Shown in pieces: positions 30,798 through 40,143 of a stretch of DNA of 64,000 bases. The position numbers and the translations under genes were made by a program. Source of the stretch: Actinomycetota bacterium (lineage in GTDB: Bacteria; Actinomycetota; Thermoleophilia; Gaiellales; F1-60-MAGs149); NCBI GenBank assembly GCA_009885805.1, contig VFJZ01000009.1, positions 40,748 to 104,747 on the forward strand. The letters run 5' to 3'. The first letter of the stretch is position 1. Each line of letters starts with the position of its first letter. The notes under the pieces were generated by a model. It saw nothing but the letters and a program-made list of their open reading frames with translations, was not told the DNA's origin and searched no databases.

Positions 30798-32762
30798 TCA
30801 GATGCCGTCGCGCGGCACCGTGACCGCCTGTTCACGGTCGAAGACGAGTTCGTCGCCCTCGTAGGCGCGGAGCCGGTTGACGACGTGGAACGCGTCGCGG
30901 TCGGCCGTCAGTTCCGACCAGGTCCTGATGCGTGTTCGCCAGTCGCCGCGTCCGACCGCGACCTCCCACTCGCAGGTGACGCGGGCGGAGAGGGGATCGC
31001 CGTCGACGATCTCGAAGGTGTCGGTGTTCCAGTCCTCGCATTCGAGGCCCGCCGCCGGCAGCAGCCGATGCGATCCCCAGTCGGCGTGGTAGACGACGCG
31101 CGTCCGACCGCTGGCGAGGTCGCGTTCGACGATCCGCGTCGAGGGGAAGCCGCCGCGCCGCTCGACGGCGAGCGGTGGCGCCTGCGCCGGCGCGGCGAAG
31201 GGTTCGAGATCGGCGTCGGCCGGGTCGGGCGGACGCTCCGGCAGTATCAGTGTGGCGGCGTGGACGGTCAGGCGGACCGGGTCGGGCGACGGCCAGGTGT
31301 GCGGCCACCACGTCGGCGACAGGGCGATCCGGATCCGCCGGCCGGGCACGAAGGCATGGGCGGTGAACGACAGCGGCACGACGACCCGCATCCGCTCGCC
31401 GGGCCGGCAGGCAACGGGGGTCGCATCGCCGTCGCGGTGCGTGAGATTATGTGCGCCGCGCGCGACGTGCAGCGAGGCGCCGTCGGCCGCGATGTCGCCG
31501 AGCCGGGCGGCGACGAGGGCCGCTGGCCGGTCGACCTCGAGTTCGAGTTCGACGGTCGGTGTCCCGAGCACCTCCAGTCGGTCGGCCAGCGGCGGCGTCT
31601 CGAAGGTGAGGCAGAGGGCGTCCTCCGGGCGCTGGTCGGGTGGGAGATCGGCCGGCTCGCCCCACGCGACGAACGTCCCTGCGAGGACGCCGTGCGACTG
31701 GGTGCCGGTGATCGCGCGCGGCACGTCGGCGAAGGCGAAGCGGCGCTGCACGATCCGGTCCGACGGCCACGCCGACTCGCCGACCCAGCGTCCCGGACGC
31801 TCGTCGTACGCCGTCAGCGGCGGCACGGGCTCCTGCAGGAAGACGCGCAGCATCGGCCCGTCCATCGCGCCGTTACGCTCGCCCTTCAACCAGTGGGCGA
31901 AGAACCGTTCCGTCTCCTGCAGGAAGCCGATCGCCGGGCCGGGGCGGCCCTCGTCGGGATAGGTGTGGGCCCACGGACCGATCAGCCCCTTCCGCGGACA
32001 GCTGAGGCCGGCGAGGAGGCGCGGGATCGCGTTGCGGTAGGGGTCGGCGAGGCCGCCGACGGCGTACACCGCGCACTCGATCGCGGCGTAGTCCTCGCAC
32101 ACCGAACCGTGCCGCCAGTAGGCGTCGCGCCGCTGGTGGCGCAGCCACTCCTCGACGAATGGCGGCGACCCTTCCAGACGCTCCAGCCACAGCTCCCGCC
32201 AGCGCTCGCCCCACGTCGCCGGGTCGGGCGGGCGGGCGTTGAACGCCAGCATCGTCGACGCCCACGGCAGCATGTCCGAGCCCATCAGACAGCCGCCCAG
32301 GTAGTGGACGTCGTCGGCGTAGCGATCGTCCGTCGAGCAGACGGTCACGATCGCCCGCAGCGCCGGCGGCCGGAGCGCGGCGATCTGCAACGCGTTGAAC
32401 CCGCCCCACGACTTCCCGATCATCGCGACCGCGCCGGTGCACCACGGTTGCGCGGCGAGCCACGCGATCACGTCGCAGCCGTCGTCCAGTTCGAGTGGGA
32501 GGTACTCGTCGGTCAGGATTCCCGCCGAGTCGCCCGAGCCGCGTAGGTCGACGCGCACCGCTGCATAGCCGCGGGCCGCGTACCAGGGGTGGCGGGCGGC
32601 GTCGCGCGGCGCCGTCCAGTCGTTCTTGCGGTACGGGATGTATTCGAGGATCGCCGGCACCGGCGTGTTGTCGGCGTCGGCCGGCCGCCAGATCCGCGCC
32701 GCGAGCCGGCAGCCGTCGCGCGCCGCGATGAAGGTGTCGGTGGTCGTGACGTCGCGCGTCAC
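30798..32762 (-). CDS. CocE/NonD-family alpha/beta hydrolase (X-Pro dipeptidyl-peptidase type)
   Basis: A 654-residue acyl hydrolase. The N-terminal alpha/beta hydrolase domain shows the oxyanion-region YIPYRKNDWTAPRD, the G-x-S-x-G nucleophile elbow MIGKSWGGFNALQIAAL and GLADPYRNAIPRLLAGLSCPRKGLIGPWAHTYPDEG, which carries the Asp and His of the triad. The C-terminal jelly-roll domain has the family LRVFLQEPVPP and FVPGRRIRIALSPTWWPHTWPSPDP. Such enzymes cleave esters or amides (cocaine esterase, glutaryl acylase, X-Pro peptidases). No signal peptide; GTG 32762 overlaps the ADH stop. Confidence 0.88.
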   Translation of the reverse strand: MTRDVTTTDTFIAARDGCRLAARIWRPADADNTPVPAILEYIPYRKNDWTAPRDAARHPWYAARGYAAVRVDLRGSGDSAGILTDEYLPLELDDGCDVIAWLAAQPWCTGAVAMIGKSWGGFNALQIAALRPPALRAIVTVCSTDDRYADDVHYLGGCLMGSDMLPWASTMLAFNARPPDPATWGERWRELWLERLEGSPPFVEEWLRHQRRDAYWRHGSVCEDYAAIECAVYAVGGLADPYRNAIPRLLAGLSCPRKGLIGPWAHTYPDEGRPGPAIGFLQETERFFAHWLKGERNGAMDGPMLRVFLQEPVPPLTAYDERPGRWVGESAWPSDRIVQRRFAFADVPRAITGTQSHGVLAGTFVAWGEPADLPPDQRPEDALCLTFETPPLADRLEVLGTPTVELELEVDRPAALVAARLGDIAADGASLHVARGAHNLTHRDGDATPVACRPGERMRVVVPLSFTAHAFVPGRRIRIALSPTWWPHTWPSPDPVRLTVHAATLILPERPPDPADADLEPFAAPAQAPPLAVERRGGFPSTRIVERDLASGRTRVVYHADWGSHRLLPAAGLECEDWNTDTFEIVDGDPLSARVTCEWEVAVGRGDWRTRIRTWSELTADRDAFHVVNRLRAYEGDELVFDREQAVTVPRDGI

Positions 32763-33835
32763 GGGTACACGATCACCGAGCGGATCGCATCGCCCGAGCG
32801 GATCGCGTCGAAGGCGACGTTGATGTCGTCGAGCGCGATCCGCCGGACGAGCGGGTCGATCTGCAGGGCACCCTCGCGGTACAGGTCGAGCAACCGGGCG
32901 AAGTCCCGCTCGGGCACGACGCCGCCGTACCAGGAGCCCCTGATCGACCGCTCACCGAGCGTCAGGTCGAGCGGGGTGAACGAGGCGGTGGCTCCGACCG
33001 GCGCCATCCCGATCAGGATCGCCTGGCCGCCCGGGCCGGTGAGGGCGGCGGCGAGTTCGATCGTCGCCGGCCGGCCGATCGCCTCGAAGACGTGGTCAAC
33101 GCCCGGCGCCAGCGCCTCGCGCGGGTCGACCGAGGAGGCGTCGATCGTCTCGGTCGCGCCGAGCGTGCGTGCCAGCGCGAGCTTCTCCGCCACCCGGTCG
33201 ATGGCGACGATGCGGCCGGCGCCGGCGATCCGCGCGCCCTGCACCACGTTCAGCCCGACGCCGCCGCAGCCGACGACGGCAACCGACTCGCCAGGCTGCA
33301 CGCGGGCCGTGTTCAGGACCGCGCCGACGCCGGTCATCACCGCGCAGCCGAACAGCGACAACTCGACGAGGTCGAGGCCCGGATCGACCGGAATGCACGT
33401 CTGGGCGGCGACGACCGTCCGCTCGGCGAACGACGAGGTCGTGCAGTGGCTGATCGGTCCCGTCGCACCCTCGAAGCGGACGGTGCCGTCCATCATCGTA
33501 CCGGCGTCCGACCAGCTCTGACCCTCGCAGAGATTCGGGCGGCCGCGCTCGCACATCCGGCACGAGCCGCAGTACGGCAGCCAGGTGAGGATGACGTGAT
33601 CACCGACGCCGACGTTCGTCACCCCGGGGCCGATCGCCTCCACGACGCCGGCGCCCTCGTGCCCGAAGATCGCCGGCAGTGGCCAGGGGAAGGAGCCATC
33701 GATCGTGTGCAGGTCGGAGTGGCAGACGCCGCTTGCCACCAGCCGCACGCCGACCTCGCCGGCGCGGGGCACACCGACCTCGACCTCCTCGATCGCGAGC
33801 GGCGCGCCGACCTCGTGGAGCACGGCCGCCCGCAT
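32759..33835 (-). CDS. Zinc-dependent alcohol dehydrogenase (class III-like MDR)
   Basis: A 358-residue MDR with both zinc sites: catalytic GVCHSDLHTIDGSFPWPLPAIFGHEGAGVV and structural CGSCRMCERGRPNLC. The Rossmann segment is VAVVGCGGVGLNVVQGARIAGAGRIVAID, whose acidic end suggests NAD. It is close in build to formaldehyde/mycothiol- or aryl-alcohol dehydrogenases. It overlaps the CocE-type gene downstream by 4 nt and the HIBADH-type gene upstream by 1 nt. Confidence 0.92.
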   Translation of the reverse strand: MRAAVLHEVGAPLAIEEVEVGVPRAGEVGVRLVASGVCHSDLHTIDGSFPWPLPAIFGHEGAGVVEAIGPGVTNVGVGDHVILTWLPYCGSCRMCERGRPNLCEGQSWSDAGTMMDGTVRFEGATGPISHCTTSSFAERTVVAAQTCIPVDPGLDLVELSLFGCAVMTGVGAVLNTARVQPGESVAVVGCGGVGLNVVQGARIAGAGRIVAIDRVAEKLALARTLGATETIDASSVDPREALAPGVDHVFEAIGRPATIELAAALTGPGGQAILIGMAPVGATASFTPLDLTLGERSIRGSWYGGVVPERDFARLLDLYREGALQIDPLVRRIALDDINVAFDAIRSGDAIRSVIVYP

Positions 33836-34716
33836 CAGCCCGCCGCCCTGATCGAGACGCCGGCGCGCTCCTCGGCGAGGCGCGTCACGGCGAGCTCGCC
33901 GCGCTGCGGGCCGTACCGCTCGTGGGCCTCGCCGAAGCGCGCCCGGGCGGCCGCGGCGAGATCGGACGCGTAGCCGCTGGCCGCCTCGAGGTCGCCGATC
34001 AGGCCGAGGTCCTTGACGCACAGCGCGAGTGTGAACGAGGGGTCGTCGTCGTCCGCGAGCACGTTGCCGAGATCGTGCTCGGCCACCCAGGACCCGCCGG
34101 CGCTCGCCCGGACGAGTTCGCCGAACTTCACCGGATCGAGGCCGCTCGCCACCGCCAGGGACAGCGCGTCGGACAGGGCCGTCACGTGGATGAACCAGAG
34201 CATGTTGGTGAGCAGCTTCCCCGCCGTGCCGGCGCCGGGCGGACCGAGGTGGACGATCCGCTCGGAGATCGGGTCGAGCACATCTCGCGCCCTCGTGAGC
34301 GCCTCGGCGGTCGCGCCGACCATGATCGTCATCGTCCCGGCCGCGGCGCCGTCCGCCGCGCCGGTGACCGGCGCGTCGACGGTCTCCACGCCGTACCCGG
34401 CTGCCTCGTCCGCGAGGCGCCTCGCGGTATCGACGCCCACCGTCGAGAGGTTGACGAGGACCGCCCCGGGGGCCATCCGGGCGAGGAGGCCCTCAGAGCC
34501 GAGGCAGACCGCCTCGACCTGCGGTGGGCCCGGCAACGACAGCAGGACGAACTCCTCGTCGACGTCGTCCGCCGCGGGTGTCGCGCCCTCGGCGACGAGG
34601 GCTGCAACCCGCTCCGCATCGGCGTCGGCGACGGACAGGGAGACGCCGGCGGCGAGGAGGTTCCGGGCGATGCCCGAGCCCATCTGGCCGAGGCCGATCA
34701 GTCGCGCCCGCGTCAT
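33835..34716 (-). CDS. 3-hydroxyisobutyrate dehydrogenase-family NAD(P) oxidoreductase
   Basis: A 293-residue beta-hydroxyacid dehydrogenase: RLIGLGQMGSGIARNLLAAG (GxGxxG), substrate loop DAPVTGAADGAAAGTMTIMVGA, and catalytic Lys in GTAGKLLTNMLW. The family oxidises 3-hydroxyacids such as 3-hydroxyisobutyrate, tartronate semialdehyde or L-threonate. First gene of a three-gene minus-strand unit with the ADH and the CocE-type hydrolase, driven by a TATACT -10 just upstream. Confidence 0.9.
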   Translation of the reverse strand: MTRARLIGLGQMGSGIARNLLAAGVSLSVADADAERVAALVAEGATPAADDVDEEFVLLSLPGPPQVEAVCLGSEGLLARMAPGAVLVNLSTVGVDTARRLADEAAGYGVETVDAPVTGAADGAAAGTMTIMVGATAEALTRARDVLDPISERIVHLGPPGAGTAGKLLTNMLWFIHVTALSDALSLAVASGLDPVKFGELVRASAGGSWVAEHDLGNVLADDDDPSFTLALCVKDLGLIGDLEAASGYASDLAAAARARFGEAHERYGPQRGELAVTRLAEERAGVSIRAAG

Positions 34717-34724
34717 ACCGGCGG

Positions 34725-34730
34725 AGTATA
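34725..34730 (-). promoter_or_regulatory. -10 element of the HIBADH-ADH-CocE unit (leaderless)
   Basis: TATACT on the minus strand; the predicted start point 34718 is two bases before ATG 34716. Confidence 0.5.
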
Positions 34731-34770
34731 GGCCCGCTCCGGACGCCGCGACCGGCCGCTGGCTGTCACG

Positions 34771-35911
34771 ATGCCGCTCGTGTCGATCCCCTGGACGCCC
34801 GGCCTCGGGCTGCGCTGCCCGGCCTGCGGGTACGCGGGTCCGCCCACGACCGATCCCGACGGCTGCCCGGCCTGCGGCGCGCCGCTCGAGACCACCTACG
34901 AGCCCGGCTCGACGTGGCGACTGCCCCTGCCGGTCGAGCACCTGACCGATCTCGGTCGCGTCGGGACGCCGCTCGTCCGGCTCCACGACGACGAGCCGAC
35001 CTGGCTCAAGCTCGAGTCGCGCAACCCGACCGGCTCGCACAAGGATCGCTTCCACGCGATCAGCACGGCGATCGCCGGAGCCGCCGGCGCGCCCGGTGTC
35101 TTCACCACCTCGACCGGGAATCACGGCGTGTCGTGTGCCGCGCACGCGGCGCGGGCGGGGATCGGCTCCGTCGTCTTCGCGAGCACCGAGCTGCGGCACC
35201 CACTGGCAGTGCAGCTGGCCGCGCACGGGGCGGTGATCGGGCGTTTCGACGACGCTGGCATGCGTGATGCCATGCGGGCCCTCGTCGCCCGCGGCTGGTT
35301 TCCGGCGACGTCGAGCGACCCGCGGCTCACGGGTGCCGCGACGCCGTACGGCACCGATGGCTACCGGCTGGTCGTCGACGAGATCGTCACGGCGCTCGGC
35401 CGGGCGCCGGATGTCGTCGCAGTGCCATGCGCCAGTGGCGACACGCTCGTCGGTCTGCGTCGCGGGCTGGACGACGTCGCCGCCCGACTCGGTGTCGCGC
35501 CGCTGACGTTGCTCGCCTGCGAAGCCGAGGGCGCCGACGCGTTGGCCCGATCGGTCGCGGCCGGCGGCGCCGTCGATCTGGTTGATCCGCGGTCGATCGC
35601 CCGTTCGACCGTCGACACCTCGGTTGGCCGCCTCGCGATCGAGGCCGCCAGCCGCGACGGTGGCCCCGTGGTCGTCTCCGACGAGGCGATCGTGGCCGCG
35701 ACCCGGGCGCTCGCCGCGAAGGGCTTCTACGCCGAGACGTCGTCGGCGCTCGCACTCGCTGGCATCCGCCAGGCGCGCGATCAGGGGCGGATCGAGCCGG
35801 ACGTGACCGCCGTCGCGATCATTACCGCCCACGGCCGTGGCTGGAGCGAGCTCGAGCCCGACCTGTTCGACGTCCGCTTCGCCGACGACCTCGACGCGAT
35901 CCTGCGCGCGA

Positions 35912-35922
<11 letters not shown>
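34771..35922 (+). CDS. Threonine synthase-like PLP-dependent enzyme
   Basis: A 383-residue fold-type II PLP enzyme. An N-terminal zinc ribbon (LRCPACGYAG...GCPACGAPLETTY) precedes the catalytic core, with the PLP Lys in ESRNPTGSHKDRFHAIS and the phosphate/glycine loop TTSTGNHGVSCAAHAARAG. Members with this zinc ribbon include threonine synthase and cysteate synthase. Here the catabolic setting suggests a lyase acting on a phosphorylated or beta-substituted amino acid instead. The 3' end overlaps the convergent SDR by 11 nt. Confidence 0.82.
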
Positions 35923-36664
<742 letters not shown>

Positions 36665-36671
36665 GCCGCGT

Positions 36672-36677
36672 AGCCTA
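36672..36677 (-). promoter_or_regulatory. -10 element of the SDR at 36664 (leaderless)
   Basis: TAGGCT on the minus strand; predicted start point 36665. Confidence 0.45.
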
Positions 36678-36693
36678 TCGGGTGCCGGCTTGC

Positions 36694-36722
36694 TTGCGCC
36701 GCCGCGGCAGCGTACTTACGAT
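36694..36722 (+). promoter_or_regulatory. Promoter of the Pot-type binding protein gene
   Basis: TTGCGC at 36694-36699 and TACGAT at 36717-36722, spacer 17 bp, start point near 36729. The 45-nt leader contains a 16-bp palindrome and a GGAGGAGA SD. Confidence 0.55.
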
Positions 36723-36734
36723 GGCCGACACGTC

Positions 36735-36750
36735 CCCGACAGCTGTCGGG
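36735..36750 (+). promoter_or_regulatory. Perfect 16-bp palindrome, candidate operator
   Basis: CCCGACAGCTGTCGGG, 6-21 bp downstream of the predicted start point. Position and symmetry fit a repressor operator; an RNA stem in the leader is the alternative. Confidence 0.55.
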
Positions 36751-36773
36751 CGGCGACCGGATGGAGGAGACCT

Positions 36774-38024
36774 GTGTACCAGGGACATCGTGGGCTGAGT
36801 CGTCGTGAGCTGCTGCGTCGGAGCGGGATGACACTCGTGACGCTCGGCGCGAGCCCTGCGCTGCTCGCCGCGTGCGGTGGTGACGACGCCGGAACGACGA
36901 CGGTCGACGCCGGGGCCGGATCGTCGGCCGCGGCCGCGACCGATGCCGCGACGACGGCCGCCGCGCCGGTCGGCATCCAGGGCGACGGCAAGGTCGGTGG
37001 CACGATCGACTTCCTGTCCTGGGAGGGCTACGACCTGCCCGACCCGATGAAGGACTGGAAGACGACCAACACCGTCGACCTCAAGGCGACCTACATCGGC
37101 ACGCACGACGACATCCAGGCGAAGCTGATCGCGGCCAAGGGTGGCGGCGGCTACGACCTGATCACCTACTACCAGGGCTACAAGCCGCTGTACCGCGAAC
37201 TCGGCCTGCTCGAGCCGCTCGATCCCGAGCAGGTGCCGAACCTGAAGAACCTCTACCCGTACTTCCAGGGCGACGAGGGGAACTTCTGGGTCGAGCCCGA
37301 CGGCACCCGTACCGGTGTGCCCTGGGACTACGGCGCGATCGGCATCACCTACGACGACGCTGTCCTGCCCGGTGGACTGACGAGCTGGTACGACCTGCTC
37401 GACCCGAAGTTCAAGGGCAAGGTGGGCGCGGTCGACGATCCGCAGGGCAACCTCGCGCTCTGCTGTCACCTCCTCGGCAAGACACCCGACAACCTCGCCA
37501 AGGGCTCGCCCGACGTCGACGAGGTCAGGGACCTGCTGACGAAGGTCTGGGCGCAGACGACGGGCGTCTCGGCGTCGTACGGTGACATGACGCAGAAGCT
37601 CGTCTCGGGCGACGTCGTCGTCTGCTGGCTCGGCTGGGCGGCGATGAACACGTTCGCCGCCGACGCTGGCACGACGACGGTCAAGACGGTGCTGCCGACC
37701 GAGGGTTCGTATGGCTTCTGCGACGCCTGGGCGATCCCGCCAGGCGCCGACAACGTCTCCACGATCTACGCCTGGATGAACGAGTCGCTCGATCCGACGG
37801 TCAACGCCCGGATTGCCGAGTACCTCGTCGGCGCGACCGTCTGCCCGGACGGCGTCGCGCAGCTGAACGACGTGACGAAGTCCCTCTACGACTACACGAA
37901 CATCGAGGCGCTGTTCGCCGCGGCGCCGCTCTACAACAACCCGCCCGTCGAATCCGACACGCTCCTGACCGTGAAGGAGTGGACGGACATCTACACCGAG
38001 ATCAAGGCGGGAGTCGGCGGCTGA
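36774..38024 (+). CDS. Pot-type ABC transporter substrate-binding lipoprotein (TAT)
   Basis: A 416-residue extracytoplasmic binding protein. The leader GLSRRELLRRSGMTLVTLGASPALLAACGG has a twin-arginine motif and a lipobox with Cys near residue 34. An Ala/Thr-rich linker leads to the PotD-like core (GGTIDFLSWEGYDLPDPMKDW...GYDLITYYQGYKPLYRELGLLEPLD...GVPWDYGAIGITYDD). It is the natural partner of the permease/ATPase genes at 27973-30727 although it is transcribed from its own promoter 6 kb away. GTG 36774 has a GGAGGAGA SD. Confidence 0.92.
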   Translation: MYQGHRGLSRRELLRRSGMTLVTLGASPALLAACGGDDAGTTTVDAGAGSSAAAATDAATTAAAPVGIQGDGKVGGTIDFLSWEGYDLPDPMKDWKTTNTVDLKATYIGTHDDIQAKLIAAKGGGGYDLITYYQGYKPLYRELGLLEPLDPEQVPNLKNLYPYFQGDEGNFWVEPDGTRTGVPWDYGAIGITYDDAVLPGGLTSWYDLLDPKFKGKVGAVDDPQGNLALCCHLLGKTPDNLAKGSPDVDEVRDLLTKVWAQTTGVSASYGDMTQKLVSGDVVVCWLGWAAMNTFAADAGTTTVKTVLPTEGSYGFCDAWAIPPGADNVSTIYAWMNESLDPTVNARIAEYLVGATVCPDGVAQLNDVTKSLYDYTNIEALFAAAPLYNNPPVESDTLLTVKEWTDIYTEIKAGVGG

Positions 38025-38034
38025 CCCGTTGCGC

Positions 38035-38070
38035 GACGCCGTCCGGCGGCTCTAGCCGCCGTACGGCGTC
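38035..38070. terminator. Strong bidirectional terminator-like hairpin
   Basis: Arms 38035-38050 and 38055-38070 pair at 15 of 16 positions with a TCTA loop. It lies between the convergent binding-protein and SMP-30 genes, and the SMP-30 stop codon is in the loop. There is no U-tract, as is common in high-GC genomes. Confidence 0.7.
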
Positions 38071-38903
38071 GCCGGACGGCCGCTGACGCCCACGTCGACC
38101 GCCAGCACCAGCCCGGCGAGCGGCTGGGCGGCGCGGGCGGCCGCATCCAGGCCGTACGTCGCGGTCGTCACGTACAGGGTGTCGAGTGCCGGGCCGCCGA
38201 AGGTCGCCGCGGTCGGACGCTGCACCGGCAGCTCGATCGTGCGGTCGACGCGGCCGTCGGGCGCGTAGCGGACGATCCGCCAGCCGTCCCACTTCGTGCT
38301 CCAGACATAGCCCTCGGCGTCGACGACGAGCCCGTCCGGTGAGCAGTCGTCGTCGTAGGCGAAGCGGCGCGGCGGGCCCGGGACGCCGTCGCGGACGTCC
38401 ATCGCGACGATCTCCCCGGCAGAGTCCGTGAAGTAGGCGACGCTGCCGTCCGGACTCCAGTCGACGCCGTTGCCGACCGTCACGCCGGTGAGCGCGGTCG
38501 TCACCGCGCCGTCGACGTCGACGACGTAGAGGCAGCCGATCGCCGCCGTCTCGGCGCGGTCGTAGGAGCCGACCCAGAACCGCCCGGCGGCGTCGCAGCG
38601 GCCGTCGTTGAGCGCAACCCGGCCGTCGCCACCCGTGATGTCGACGAGTTTCGCCACCGCACCGGTGGCCGGGTCGAGTGACCAGAGGGCATCTTCGAGG
38701 GCGAGGACGAGCCCGCCGCCGGCCCGGAGCGCGACCGACCCGGGTTCGAGCGGGACCGGCCACTCCCGCTCGTCACCCGTCGCGATGCCGCGGGCCCGCA
38801 GCGCCCGACCCGTGATATCCACCCGGTAGAGCGTGTCGGTGGCGGCGTCGTACAGTGGACACTCACCGAGGATGTCCGGGCTCGATGTCAGGACGTCGAT
38901 CAC
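38052..38903 (-). CDS. SMP-30/gluconolactonase-family protein
   Basis: A 283-residue six-bladed beta-propeller: ILGECPLYDAATDTLYRVDITG (conserved Glu metal ligand), GRVALNDGRCDAAGRFWVGSYD (Asn/Asp ligands), VGNGVDWSPDGSVAYFTDSAG and DDDCSPDGLVVDAEGYVWSTKWDGW. These enzymes hydrolyse sugar lactones with a divalent metal. GTG 38903 is 5 nt after a start point predicted from TAGGGT at 38920-38915. Divergent from the M24 gene. Confidence 0.9.
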   Translation of the reverse strand: MIDVLTSSPDILGECPLYDAATDTLYRVDITGRALRARGIATGDEREWPVPLEPGSVALRAGGGLVLALEDALWSLDPATGAVAKLVDITGGDGRVALNDGRCDAAGRFWVGSYDRAETAAIGCLYVVDVDGAVTTALTGVTVGNGVDWSPDGSVAYFTDSAGEIVAMDVRDGVPGPPRRFAYDDDCSPDGLVVDAEGYVWSTKWDGWRIVRYAPDGRVDRTIELPVQRPTAATFGGPALDTLYVTTATYGLDAAARAAQPLAGLVLAVDVGVSGRPATPYGG

Positions 38904-38979
38904 GACGACTCGAGACCCTACCGCGTCGCGCGTCGGCGTACGACTTGCCAGCGCGCCCGACTGCGTGCACCATCGTCTC

Positions 38980-40143
38980 GTGCAGCGGGCTCAGATCGGA
39001 AGCGCGCGCCTCGCCGCGGCGAGGGAGGCGATGGCGCGGGACGGGCTCGACGGGCTGCTGCTCGCGACCGGCACCAATCTGTGCTTCCTCAGTGGCTACC
39101 CGGTCGTCGAGCCGACGCTCGCCCGGCCGTTCTACCTGGTCGTACCGCGCGTCGGCGAGCCGGTCTCGATCGTCCACACGGGCCGGGACTACGAGGCGCG
39201 AGCGCTGTCGTGGATCCGGGACGTCCGCACCTACGAACGGCTGTCGGTCGCGCCGGTCGAGGTGCTGCGCGCCGCCGTCGCCGCGGCCGGTATCACGCGC
39301 GGCCGGTTCGGCGCCGAACTCGGCTTCGAACAGCGCCTCGGCATCCCCGTGCTCGAACTCGAGCGGATCGCCGACGCGCTCGCACCGGTCGAACTCGTCG
39401 ACGCCTCCTCGCTCCTGTGGGGCCTTCGCCTGCGAAAGCCGGCGTGGGACGTCGAGGCGATGCGCCGTGCCTGTGCGTGCACGGCGACGGCGTACGAGCG
39501 GCTGTTCACCGCGATCTGCGAGGGTGTCACGGAACGGGAGATCGCGTTGACGATGATGGTGGAGACGGCACGCGCCGGCGGCTCGTCGCCGTGGGTCGCG
39601 ATCACGTCGGGTGCGGGCCGCTACGACGTCCTGATGGGCGCGGGCGACGACCGTCCGATCGAGCGCGGCGACATGGTCTGGCTCGACTCGGGCTGCACCG
39701 TCGACGGGCTCTGGAGCGACTTCGGACGTGCCGGCGTCGTCGGCGGCCCGACCGCCGAGCAGCACGACGGGCAGCGCCAGATCATCGAGCTCACGACACG
39801 GGGCGTCGAGATGGTCAGGCCCGGCCGGCCGGTCGCCGAGATCGCGGCGGTTCTCGACGAGGCGGTGCGGACGATCGGGCTGCCGGTGACGAGCAACGTC
39901 TCGGGCATCGCCGGCCGCGTCGGTCACGGCGTCGGTCTCGACATGACCGAGCCGCCGCACATCGCCGTCGACGACGAGACGATCCTCGAGGCGGGGATGA
40001 CGATCACGGTCGAGCCGGGTGTCGCCACCGCCTTCGGCCTGTTCCACGCCGAGGAGAACGTGCTCGTGACCGAGACCGGATACGAGCGTCTCTCGGGGTC
40101 CGCGCCCGAGTTGCGGACGATCGCCCTGAAGGGCGGCGCGTGA
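38980..40143 (+). CDS. M24-family metallopeptidase / creatinase-like hydrolase
   Basis: A 387-residue pita-bread enzyme. The N-terminal creatinase-type domain (AREAMARDGLDGLLLATGTNLCFLSGYPV) precedes the catalytic domain, in which all five metal ligands are visible: two Asp in WLDSGCTVDGLWSDFGR, His in GRVGHGVGLDMTEPP, Glu in ITVEPG and Glu in AEENVLVTETGYE. Family members include Xaa-Pro peptidases, creatinase, ectoine hydrolase and DMSP lyase, so the substrate is open. The start is uncertain (GTG 38980 or 38965; no SD). The stop overlaps the Rieske gene. Confidence 0.87.
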   Translation: MQRAQIGSARLAAAREAMARDGLDGLLLATGTNLCFLSGYPVVEPTLARPFYLVVPRVGEPVSIVHTGRDYEARALSWIRDVRTYERLSVAPVEVLRAAVAAAGITRGRFGAELGFEQRLGIPVLELERIADALAPVELVDASSLLWGLRLRKPAWDVEAMRRACACTATAYERLFTAICEGVTEREIALTMMVETARAGGSSPWVAITSGAGRYDVLMGAGDDRPIERGDMVWLDSGCTVDGLWSDFGRAGVVGGPTAEQHDGQRQIIELTTRGVEMVRPGRPVAEIAAVLDEAVRTIGLPVTSNVSGIAGRVGHGVGLDMTEPPHIAVDDETILEAGMTITVEPGVATAFGLFHAEENVLVTETGYERLSGSAPELRTIALKGGA

